Shown: piece after piece, positions 39,701-44,254 of the stretch | Numbering within the stretch: the stretch's first letter is position 1 | How the letters are laid out: the number at the start of each line of letters is the position of its first letter | Virus record (IMG/VR): IMGVR_UViG_3300032287_000776 | Span: 1 to 44,254 of that record | Reading direction: 5' to 3' (one strand) | Length of the DNA: 44,254 bases | From: a virus | Notes under the pieces: model-generated | Told to the model about the DNA's origin: nothing | What the model saw: the letters and a program-made list of their open reading frames with translations, nothing else | Databases searched by the model: none | Made by a program: the position numbers and the translations under genes

Positions 39701-40451
39701 CCAATTCAGAATACGCTTTTTCCGCTGCTTTAGCATCTTCTTCATTTCCACCTTGCATTTTTGTGGCAATTCCTGCGGCTTTTTGTAATAGCACATTTTC
39801 TGCAAGTAATGCTGCTGCACGATCTGGAGTTCCTTCTCTCCATGCTTGCTCAATTCCACGCATATCTTCACGCAGGCGATATCTATTAAATCTTTCGTCA
39901 GCAGATAATCCTTGGAGTTTATCAGTAAATGAAGTTCCAAAATTATATGCTCTAACTCCCGCATTTGAAGTTTCTTCAATGTCACTTGCAACTCCAGATA
40001 CAAAAGAACGTCCAGCAATTTCTGCATCTCTTGCTGCAACATTTGTTTCTTTTGGAGTAGCTAATCCTAAATTGTATTTTGCTCCAACATAAACAGGCTT
40101 AACCACGGCTTCCCTTGCTAACTCATATGCTCCCCTTGAAAGTTCTCCAACCTTAACTGCTGCTGCTGGAATAAACTTTTCAAGACCAATTGCAGCTTGT
40201 TCAAGCATTGGAACCTTATCTTGTTCATCAAAGATCATTCTTTGTTGAACTTCAGAAAGTGGTTTGCCTTCTGCCTTTAGTTTTTCAAGTTTAGCAACAT
40301 CAAACTCCTTTTGAGTGCTTTCTTCCTCTTGCTTCTTAAACTCATCATCTGCAATATCAAGAATTGATCCTTTATCTTGTTTTGTTTCAGGTTTATTTAT
40401 TTGTGCAAACTCCTCATCTGCAACATCAAGAAGACTCGGTTCGTTTTCCAT
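30756..40451 (-). CDS. Giant polyvalent protein with metallopeptidase and ADP-ribosyltransferase modules
   Basis: 3231 residues. The N-terminus has two copies of an acidic motif (LLDVADEEF and ILDIADDEF). A zinc peptidase motif HEMQH lies near residue 738. Around 1499-2030 is a large-polyvalent-protein module with EEWQSDRHQAGREKGY and WIGWTTGIEQ. Near 2511-2750 is the ART-PolyVal domain: FHGTPFDVDKF, then IGTGEGAQAYGWGLYFAQA, with a C-terminal NYVVFDENLIKIL. Near 2844-2920 is another known-type module, LLEADRQRATGGDMGGPLHP and HLMDPIAHKSN. Five FMPA/FTPA boxes plus two weaker variants lie between modules. Adjacent virion genes suggest it is packaged and injected, as proposed for such proteins; the ART could modify host proteins. 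Confidence 0.85.
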   Translation of the reverse strand: MENEPSLLDVADEEFAQINKPETKQDKGSILDIADDEFKKQEEESTQKEFDVAKLEKLKAEGKPLSEVQQRMIFDEQDKVPMLEQAAIGLEKFIPAAAVKVGELSRGAYELAREAVVKPVYVGAKYNLGLATPKETNVAARDAEIAGRSFVSGVASDIEETSNAGVRAYNFGTSFTDKLQGLSADERFNRYRLREDMRGIEQAWREGTPDRAAALLAENVLLQKAAGIATKMQGGNEEDAKAAEKAYSELVLESGLTREELNPYISAIGEWMSPISIPGANIATKTIGKYTGKAVQKGGELALKGVVKPVATGVEKSAEFIEKGIAGVQTGAKKLGEYVTGDPDTLIRGGSIAGLIQAPEITGMVLAAKPATIATKQVARTFKDIASQVDVGGAAGRRGLVERAGRSADSGALTKRLFSAESRGGLGRARAADWMIRQGNAITQQGVNGAVLNTILGLPDIESIEQGFEVAGSGFGMGAFGGSRIMDRAGALIDPRTGLAQKIDTIITPDPSSRRADEDADIKRFLSSVDPDLVPRMEKLGSIDERKKAIQTKIDDLEKKKDVTFGPDVQDIKSKISKLKTTIETLDKATPQTQKEILRQVHLAFAEEMDLAKTTGKAAGLNNIQVKILDPSEMEGFFRSSYGTTLTDAEGVISQLTGNPNLSPQESESLVNARKVVDRFYNEVGSLQSARGAAISDGSETPAFMRKQNLQGATIVINGDLVKQLSGEGFNVRNVVGHEMQHALSQFSEVRDMLTPIRRELFDQNIVNDDGTINKVTQGVYSDEKLDAYADTYAAAMSPSDNGESFKAQFGDQDKLRAYIKEEVLSEIAGRSGRINGGKRAGLDSIGRQVVDWIEVKTQNGVLKTIKETLRKGGIIVDDSGDISTVLGAELTPESLAMIRQYQRQLNNLNQSMVYEGDARKEEVEIPLTKILSDRSLQEKFKNSDIFEKEQVATMTAPDGSKQEIPLPPEAGVDPFVGTYRIQGGQLVDEKGIPMNLGPEITFGTMPDGTQVEVGTRIARNVDGSPKILSNREIEARSRNRGKVIRNAIDSALSKGALQLEDTGNGNYRGVMSETQVNAVLALPNTIVSPNLKRQILFVNEILRRKDGTRMYMEYQAAMRGGKSRALSPQIRDEIPIGFQFSKQGNFLITTISVSRMHDKMNAWLAKKPENLKLWNGDTTEFWSDVIKVLDNHSKGDRGETGLDTDAAVALEKKNAVNDLFNVWNADTKAANPRRTKLPVQKGKDPIDVIVRSRRIDRINQYNESALQKMPFNYELNRDNYMPSENPLADFQTPEDFANDLPSVTAEEIRNAINTGNLDQLESKLREGDDLKPAESLDEENGNIRIVSMFDPAFMPEESGDFVDVKNQETDRAKFLSAELEKMYEEGGTDKRIANYETELEGIFQKLESDQESAATEGEENITESEMNPQDVVFDAINNYKTGRVDNQEQTLAEHIRNVFDSEGEFNISPSVTDAEIESAANDIYNQKATQRQKISGLQFMPAETERYPTSERGMYSGLQKTIDEKVTGKFASPEQLKAIVNNPQNAKAEELKWSGVLGEIDRLATENSGKVPKDKVMEYLRNEGAVKFEEVTLGGATKTWTQSEIDALERQAQRTRNWDAYEQAVLEFEDQQLGSNANQTSNETRFAKYQLPGGANYREVVMTMPIPPTKRKNWGIIYDSWIGPAQLGVLFKTKEEAQSHIDNHPDIKNPRVNSWDFEEESKPSYTSSHFPDTPNYVAHMRLNERTDAQGNDGLFVEEWQSDRHQAGREKGYIQDVKIDENRIFDDNGVFRVKGVYDPSVKFKTKSDALEYLKSITLHGKDLIPDAPFRKDWSIQLFKRALRDAVDADKKWIGWTTGIEQVKRYENAMRQAVDEITWNTPKGYQKAFAAIKNGNTVLAGKINDDGSVYDSDTADANGKQLSEVIGKEVASKILAENSGTATGDDLTVGGEGMKGFYDQIMPKEVGKYVAKMGGKVEKSEIVTPKPDKKIDDFTDAELLQELARKGETTPIWRVNITPEMAGKVRGGQLQFMPAVQTIPERFTGTGKKGEERRGRYVAPPEFWTRFDIGEFNEGGKFFDLETGEDITNKNYATGTIDASGKRPSLVSDSLIDEMPDEQGRTWKTNLFRKSAGWDWISENPPEVAAIGSKEKPNPVLISVENNPDHFYSLKVDFPNGVKLARYPEGGEPRLRPTKKGQIKLGNEVGRIKTSRGKEHIVYDSITIGQPQFMPAETNYLISEAKKFTNPDDFVKSRKRKLFHFSKSENPTFLREGGTLSGNVSTFEERDIPRYKSGQFQKRNLIELYTDGKILDAAGDTELTPFNIINGGGDNVEFNEMLKKASQSIGVNEPPYHFPWNSNDWLGETGNTWRKTLQGELSKKGYVGYQPGAEIVITDPSSIKSKAQLLDIWNESQKGVQFTPAEQPTKYEPISARIRPLEGISAPTKVVGAKALSLGEIKPPVRGKAMLPDMELTPDISEKSIQSSDITTSAKPAPDAVIKPFSNALVSSAGLINFLPAFHGTPFDVDKFKLEKIGTGEGAQAYGWGLYFAQARKVAEEYQEQLSEGLTVKEVPVWNKYGGFNKLTEKQQEFIDIVSSVIPHPKYNNKYTIEEAYSKMREYWDFNKQKLSLIDEAEKNNWLEFSKGNLYKVDLDVKDEDLLDWDKPLSEQSEKVQKSLAGLNGRLPNGEELTNKTKGERIYGAFAEGAFGDTEAASMRLFDFGIPGIRYLDGTSRKQGDGTYNYVVFDENLIKILDKNDKPVQDELPRATGLQFMPARPIGKTEPLPDFETTIIKGITPAKGFKWDKATNVEIDIGGGRKMSFSYDPEYLEVPKFKDLIKELKGQPVILLEADRQRATGGDMGGPLHPFLKSNQVTITGPDGKKYKAVWANMTSTFVSGAKNRLASHGAKYALVHLMDPIAHKSNKRTARTLDRMMRKSKLNQREKEIISLSMQAGIIAGEKSAMSSAITALKRQMSSAKKDPEKIRIINEKINKITKEREDITPKGLYGEIFKAVSSIKTAISNVKTGNWEENSIEKANKKLEKYVNLKEYNELLKNNKSLYISDNIGNTFSERGSAIGSILSFKFGKFDPSLVMRESSDFREGENLDIVTAVELSQNPDIFALYFGNDPKEEAAMSAAERKARDEMRANPDFVEHEAYDWVMLGPEKGNNFLVKNPVKPEQIFKKYRETHAGETVVDGSAETVAGAMRKNAGFILRVDEDTQKVLASKKKNK

Positions 40452-40453
40452 TT

Positions 40454-42181
40454 TTATTTAGCTTGTTGCAATTGAGTTTTTAAAGATTTGTATTGTTTGA
40501 TCAATTCTTGTGCAGCGGGATCATTTGCTTGTGACTTAGGAATCGATTTCATCATTTCAGAAAGAACACTGATATCATTTGTTAATTGCGTTTTATCTAA
40601 AGGAATATCAAATGGCTTAATAATATAATCTGGATCTAATCCAGAGTCAGATGCAAGTTTTCTAATCCTTGGAATTGATTCTTTGTTTGCATTTTCTAAA
40701 GCAATTCTTACTAATCCAGTTGTTAATTGACGCATATTTTCTCGATCTGCTGGAGGAAGTTTAGCTCCCTTTGAAAACTTTTCTGTAATAAATTTAGGAT
40801 CGTATTTATTAAGAAATGCAATTGCAGATTGCATAAGCGCAACATCACCTTCTCGAACGGCAACGCCGGGGTCAATTAATCTTTGGAATGCATTAATTGC
40901 AGCAATATCTGAAAACCCATTCTCTTTTGATAATGAGGTGAATATTGTATTTTTTGAATCTCTAAATATTAATGCTTTTGAATATGTTGGGTTTTTTTCT
41001 AAATCACCTTGCATTGTTAAAACTAACTTAGCTTGATCTGCACTTAGCTTTGGAGTAGAACCCGGAGCAACATACTTTTCATTTATTTCTGGCTGCTCAA
41101 CATAATAGAATGACCTGCCTAACTCCTTGTCAGTTTCGCGTGTTATTTTTGGAGGATTATAGTTAGGCAATAACTTTTGGATTCTAGTAGCAGCGGCCCT
41201 AGCGTCTGCTGCGCTTTCGTATGGAAGTTCTGTTAAGTTTCCAACCTCTTCGTCAACCCTTTCTTGGTTTTGTAATGCCTCATCCGCTCCAGTTGCTTCT
41301 TGAATCATTTTAACTCTATTTTCTTCAAGTTTTGCCAGCATAGCAGGATTTGATTTAAATGAAGATGGTTGAGTTGTAACAGCGGTTGCAGGGAGAACTG
41401 CTGGAGTTGGAGTTGGAGTTACTTGCGGAATAGGTGCTGGAGGAACCATAATGCCTCCAGTTGAGGCTTGAATATTGGTAAGTGGGGGATTTGTAACTGC
41501 TAAAATTTGCTCTTGTGAGATAACTGGTTCAAATGGGGAAGTTGCAATCGCAGATGGTTGTTGAAATGAAATGTCAGCTAAAACACCACCTCTTTTGAAC
41601 CCACTCAAATCTCGCTTTGGAAACTCTTCATCAACGGATGATACGGGAGGAAGTAGAGGTGTTGGATCATCAACTGATGTTGGGCCTGTTGGTAATTCCT
41701 CTTCAACTGGTGGAATAACTATTGGAGTTTCACTAGCTGGAATTGCTTTGCGAACTTCTTTTTCTTCAAATGCTCCTCTTGGCCTTGATCTAACAGGAAC
41801 CTTATCTCCACCACGTTCTTTTGTTCTTAATAACAAATCATTGTATCTTGCTTGTTCATACGCAAGTTCCATTGGAGTCTTTTCTGCTTTGATTTTAGCA
41901 ATATTTATATCACGTAGGTATTTAAGTGCTTCCTTATCTGCTTCTTTAGCCTCATCATCCTTCGCTTTAAATGCACCAATAATAGGTTCAGCTAACGCTT
42001 GGAACCCCTTTGCAGCACCCATGCTGACTAACTCCTGCTGCGCGGATGGAACCTCGTATTTCGGCATGGGAGTAAACTGAATGCTTACCCCAACGTCGAG
42101 AGGTTTTAGCGCAGAAAGAGGACTCGCCCCAAGACTTGCGGTCTGTGGAGTGTACGAATAGCCACCAGTGGGTAGTGCCAT
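40454..42181 (-). CDS. Probable internal or structural virion protein, Pro-rich middle
   Basis: 575 residues. The first 120 residues include a helical EAKEADKEALKYLRDINIAK region. The middle (about 140-290) is low-complexity and Pro/Thr-rich, with PTPTPAVLPATAVTTQPSS. The C-terminal third is helical (RLIDPGVAVREGDVALMQSA and TNDISVLSEMMKSIPKSQAN). No enzyme motif. It lies two bases upstream of the giant gene and next to the shared-tail virion proteins, which fits an ejected or internal protein. The assignment is by position and composition. Confidence 0.6.
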   Translation of the reverse strand: MALPTGGYSYTPQTASLGASPLSALKPLDVGVSIQFTPMPKYEVPSAQQELVSMGAAKGFQALAEPIIGAFKAKDDEAKEADKEALKYLRDINIAKIKAEKTPMELAYEQARYNDLLLRTKERGGDKVPVRSRPRGAFEEKEVRKAIPASETPIVIPPVEEELPTGPTSVDDPTPLLPPVSSVDEEFPKRDLSGFKRGGVLADISFQQPSAIATSPFEPVISQEQILAVTNPPLTNIQASTGGIMVPPAPIPQVTPTPTPAVLPATAVTTQPSSFKSNPAMLAKLEENRVKMIQEATGADEALQNQERVDEEVGNLTELPYESAADARAAATRIQKLLPNYNPPKITRETDKELGRSFYYVEQPEINEKYVAPGSTPKLSADQAKLVLTMQGDLEKNPTYSKALIFRDSKNTIFTSLSKENGFSDIAAINAFQRLIDPGVAVREGDVALMQSAIAFLNKYDPKFITEKFSKGAKLPPADRENMRQLTTGLVRIALENANKESIPRIRKLASDSGLDPDYIIKPFDIPLDKTQLTNDISVLSEMMKSIPKSQANDPAAQELIKQYKSLKTQLQQAK

Positions 42182-42185
42182 AAGG

Positions 42186-42698
42186 TTATACCCCGCCGAA
42201 TGTTAGTCCAGATGCTGAAGGAACTGCGAATTGATTGACCCGCTGGCTACCACCACCCGCGCCAAGATTCGCCGCAGTTGTCATAGCTGGGTTCACAATC
42301 GTTGGGTTCAGCATATTTGCGCCCGTGGATGGAAGGGTTCCAGATGCCGCTCCAAGATTTGCCAACGCGCCTTGACGTGCGGCATTGACATCGTATCCAG
42401 TTCCCGTTGCTGCCGCTCCTGCACCTTGTGCCGCAAGCAAGCTACGTTGACGTGCAGCGGCATCTTCTGCTGCTTTTAAGGCATTCATACCACTAATAGA
42501 CTGCTGGGCGCGTTGTGACCCTTCACGGGCAAGCATGGAGGCTTGCTGATTTTGCGCTTCGATCATCGAATTACGTTGCGACAAATCAGTGTCTCGCCTA
42601 GCGCGAGCCGATTCCTCTCGATTTTGACGCATTTGCTCAAGCAACACTAGCGTGTTGTCTGGTGGTGGTGGTGGTGTTGGCATTGATCCTCCTCCCAT
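42186..42698 (-). CDS. Virion-associated protein with shared C-terminal tail
   Basis: 170 residues starting MGGGSMPTPPPPPDN, then a long charged helix (LEQMRQNREESARARRDTDL) and an Ala/Gly-rich region. The C-terminus is AANLGAGGGSQRVNQFAVPS then ASGLTFGGV, almost the tail of the two paralogous genes at the right edge. AAGGAG precedes the ATG with good spacing. It is probably a small internal or head-neck protein; the function of the shared tail is unknown. Confidence 0.7.
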   Translation of the reverse strand: MGGGSMPTPPPPPDNTLVLLEQMRQNREESARARRDTDLSQRNSMIEAQNQQASMLAREGSQRAQQSISGMNALKAAEDAAARQRSLLAAQGAGAAATGTGYDVNAARQGALANLGAASGTLPSTGANMLNPTIVNPAMTTAANLGAGGGSQRVNQFAVPSASGLTFGGV

Positions 42699-42745
42699 AA
42701 TATTACTCCTTAATTTTAATGTTAATTGTTTGGTTGGTTGTTAGT

Positions 42746-42774
42746 GAAATACATTTAATATTTCAAATTGTCAA
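42746..42774 (-). promoter_or_regulatory. Weak promoter candidate before the 170-aa virion gene
   Basis: TTGACA (42774-42769), 17-nt spacer and TATTTC (42751-42746). The -35 is perfect and overlaps the stop region of the cysteine-cluster gene; the -10 is weak. It is one of three TTGACA boxes placed at the end of a gene before a long gap. Confidence 0.3.
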
Positions 42775-43047
42775 TTTCTTTCTCGCTTCTTTGCAAAGAT
42801 CGGAACCGGGTTGAAATTGTCTGCAAGAATTCGGTCTATCTGCATATACCATGCAACACACTTTTTCTCCAACTTTTCCATCCAAGGCAATGCATCTAGA
42901 ATCGGTTGTTTTCATCAACGGATAGTCTTGCCTTTGCATTTCTTGCGGGATACCAGTCGCATCAGATCGATCTCGTCGCAAGACAGGCCAAGACCACTTA
43001 AAGCAACAACAAGCACCGCACTTTTCGCAGTCGTATTCATCATCCAT
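42763..43047 (-). CDS. YkgJ-type cysteine-cluster protein
   Basis: 94 residues with MDDEYDCEKCGACCCFKWSW at the N-terminus, then a second cluster (DSRCIALDGKVGEKVCCMVY, ADRPNSCRQFQPGSDLC). The CxxCGxCC...C pattern is the YkgJ/UPF0153 family, proposed to bind a zinc or iron centre. The stop is separated from the 170-aa gene by 64 bases, and its start overlaps the upstream gene as TAATG. An unusual occupant of a virion operon; perhaps a metal-dependent assembly factor. Confidence 0.8.
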   Translation of the reverse strand: MDDEYDCEKCGACCCFKWSWPVLRRDRSDATGIPQEMQRQDYPLMKTTDSRCIALDGKVGEKVCCMVYADRPNSCRQFQPGSDLCKEARKKLTI

Positions 43048-43577
43048 TAAAGCGGTTTGCGAACTTGAGCATAGGGATTGAATTCACCTCCGGGTGAGGT
43101 TGCTGGATTACCAAATTTCTGCCCATAAGCACCAATTGCAGCAGTTCCAACGGACTTAAATGCATCAGCCCATCCTTGTGATACTTTTTCCTCACCAGTC
43201 TCTGGTACGGAATATGCACCCATAGATGAAAAACCAAGACTGCCACTTCCGTCACCACTACCGCGCTGCATGGCAGACCAAGCTGAAGCGGAATCAGATT
43301 GTGATTTAGCCGCACGATCATATGGAGAAGATGCCGCTTGACCAACCTTACCAAATGCGTCTTTCAATGCATCGCCAATTTGGTTCTGTTGTTGCTTTTG
43401 CGGGTTGTAATCAGGTCTAGGTTGCGCTCCAGTTCCTAACTTTCCAGAAAATAGATTTTGCATGGTGTCACCAGTTCTGCCAATGGCATTTGATGCACTT
43501 CCAAGAAGTCCATCGAATTGACTATTTGGCACTGGTGTTCCTGCCCCTGTTGCGTTTGCTGGTTGTGATCCACCCAT
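43047..43577 (-). CDS. Low-complexity virion-type protein, MGGS start
   Basis: 176 residues, Gly/Ser/Gln/Ala-rich, starting MGGSQPANATGAGTPVPNSQ with a central QKQQQNQIGDALKDAFGKVG helix. It shares the MGGS start and the strong GGAGG leader with its upstream neighbour, but not the C-terminal tail (it ends EFNPYAQVRKPL). Probably a small structural or ejected virion protein. It overlaps the cysteine-cluster gene by TAATG. Confidence 0.6.
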   Translation of the reverse strand: MGGSQPANATGAGTPVPNSQFDGLLGSASNAIGRTGDTMQNLFSGKLGTGAQPRPDYNPQKQQQNQIGDALKDAFGKVGQAASSPYDRAAKSQSDSASAWSAMQRGSGDGSGSLGFSSMGAYSVPETGEEKVSQGWADAFKSVGTAAIGAYGQKFGNPATSPGGEFNPYAQVRKPL

Positions 43578-43678
43578 AATATTATGTTCCTCCGAATTTT
43601 AATCCGCTTGCACTTGGCATAGCAAATTGATTTGATTGTTGACCTGATCCACCCGCTCCTAAATTTGCAAGAATTTTT
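43567..43678 (-). repeat. Direct DNA repeat spanning gene junctions, copy 1
   Basis: About 112 bp here and about 113 bp at 44090-44202 share the end of one gene, its stop, the GGAGG leader and the ATG-GGT-GGA-TC start of the next. Offset is 523 bp at the ATG and 499 bp beyond an eight-codon indel. It records a recent tandem duplication. Confidence 0.6.
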
Positions 43679-44100
43679 GGTATAGGTTGAGGTGATGCAG
43701 AACTAACGCTTGTTGGAGTTGACATAACTCCAGATGGTATATTATTTAATTGTCCTTGCGTGTTAGGTGCAGGTGTTGAAATTTGATTAGGAAGTTGAGT
43801 CTGTGGTTTTGCTAATATTGGTGGTAAATATAGCCCAGATCCAGCTTGAGCTTGATTTTGCTGCACAGGTTGAGGAACTTTAATTTGATTTACTGGCTTA
43901 TACAACATAGATCCACCAGTCAATTTGCCCGTTGATCCAGCCTGTTTTGCTTGCTCAAATTGTTGTTTTTGTTCTGGGGTCAATTTTGATACCAATCTAT
44001 TAGCATATGTATCAACTCCATCATTTGAAGATGTTAATACACGGAAAGTTTCACGGATCGGTTGTTCATTTGTTTTTTGACTGTAATTTGATCCACCCAT
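43582..44100 (-). CDS. MGGS-start virion-type protein with shared C-terminal tail
   Basis: 172 residues: MGGSNYSQKTNEQPIRETFR start, a helical LTPEQKQQFEQAKQAG segment, a Pro/Gln/Ala/Ser-rich middle, then PKILANLGAGGSGQQSNQFA and MPSASGLKFGGT. The ATG has a GGAGG Shine-Dalgarno about ten bases upstream, inside a DNA repeat. It is a near-copy of the partial gene at the right edge. A small, possibly multi-copy virion protein. Confidence 0.65.
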   Translation of the reverse strand: MGGSNYSQKTNEQPIRETFRVLTSSNDGVDTYANRLVSKLTPEQKQQFEQAKQAGSTGKLTGGSMLYKPVNQIKVPQPVQQNQAQAGSGLYLPPILAKPQTQLPNQISTPAPNTQGQLNNIPSGVMSTPTSVSSASPQPIPKILANLGAGGSGQQSNQFAMPSASGLKFGGT

Positions 44101-44202
44101 AATATTATGTTCCTCCGAATTTTATTCCATTTAATTTTGGCATGGAAAATTGGTTTGTTTTTTGACCTGAGCCACCCGCTCCTAAATTTGCAAGAATTTT
44201 TT
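44090..44202 (-). repeat. Direct DNA repeat spanning gene junctions, copy 2
   Basis: The same repeat as at 43567-43678, at the right window edge. It covers the start of the 172-aa gene and the C-terminal part of the partial upstream paralogue, including CAAGAATTTTT-like coding of the ILANLGAGG peptide. Confidence 0.6.
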
Positions 44203-44254
44203 GTACGCTTGTTGGAGTTGATGTAACTCCAGATGGTATATTATTTAATTGTCC
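44105..44254 (-). CDS. Partial paralogue of the 172-aa virion-type protein
   Basis: The C-terminal 49 residues and stop are visible; the start is beyond the right edge. It ends VQKILANLGAGGSGQKTNQF then SMPKLNGIKFGGT, closely matching the neighbour's tail; an eight-residue stretch present in the neighbour is missing. Both carry PSGVxSTPTS before the tail, so the genes are duplicates. Confidence 0.7.
   Translation of the reverse strand, partial: GQLNNIPSGVTSTPTSVQKILANLGAGGSGQKTNQFSMPKLNGIKFGGT

Noticed and set aside
39580-40092. Plus-strand 170-aa open frame antisense to the giant polyvalent gene
   Set aside because: The long minus-strand gene has recognisable domains here; the antisense frame is a composition effect.
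41571-42080. Plus-strand 169-aa open frame antisense to the 575-aa virion gene
   Set aside because: It is the mirror of a low-complexity Pro/Thr/Ser gene; no Shine-Dalgarno, no neighbours on that strand, and Ser/Ala-rich content expected of a shadow.

Overview
The window looks like part of a tailed double-stranded DNA bacteriophage genome. Every supported gene lies on the minus strand and is packed head to tail, often with ATGA or TAATG overlaps. I can recognise both terminase subunits, a portal, a probable scaffold and capsid, a collagen-like tail fibre, an ERF annealing protein, a DnaB-type helicase and many tiny phage-type proteins. The large portal (803 aa), and the absence here of a tail tube, sheath or tape-measure gene, fit a podovirus-like virion, but the window is incomplete at both ends. 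The host cannot be named. Some genes have a clear GGAGG or AAGGAG Shine-Dalgarno; many others have only an A/T-rich leader.

Layout in the direction of transcription (right to left). 44254-40454: small virion-type proteins, several sharing a C-terminal peptide, plus a cysteine-cluster protein. 40451-30756: one giant gene (3231 aa), a polyvalent protein with an HExxH metallopeptidase motif, large-polyvalent-protein modules, an ADP-ribosyltransferase domain, and a recurring QFMPA-like box between modules. 30752-28028: about fifteen very small proteins, including two membrane microproteins. 28002-21823: replication and recombination: ERF, a Cas4/RecB-like nuclease, an initiator-like protein with an origin-like element inside its gene, a glycosyltransferase-like gene, DnaB and an SSB-like protein. 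21642-18445: coiled-coil proteins, a PD-(D/E)XK-like nuclease, a NUMOD3-type gene, a RusA-like resolvase and the small terminase. 18334-12615: an NrdR-like zinc ribbon, glycosyltransferases, methyltransferases, MazG, dCMP deaminase and small proteins. 12363-1: large terminase, portal, scaffold, two glycosyltransferases, major capsid, a small protein and the truncated tail fibre.

The late genes (TerL, portal, scaffold, capsid, fibre) and the right-hand virion block would become contiguous if the map is circular, with the fibre running on to the right edge; this cannot be proved from the window. No tRNA, rRNA, integrase, CRISPR array, DNA polymerase, RNA polymerase or clear lysin was recognised.

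The points most worth a second look are the repeated FMPA-type box in the giant protein, the shared C-terminal tail in the neighbouring virion proteins, a lambda-like origin inside the initiator gene, twin tRNA T-arm-like hairpins, and several structured intergenic regions. All functional assignments rest on reading motifs by eye; no database search was run.
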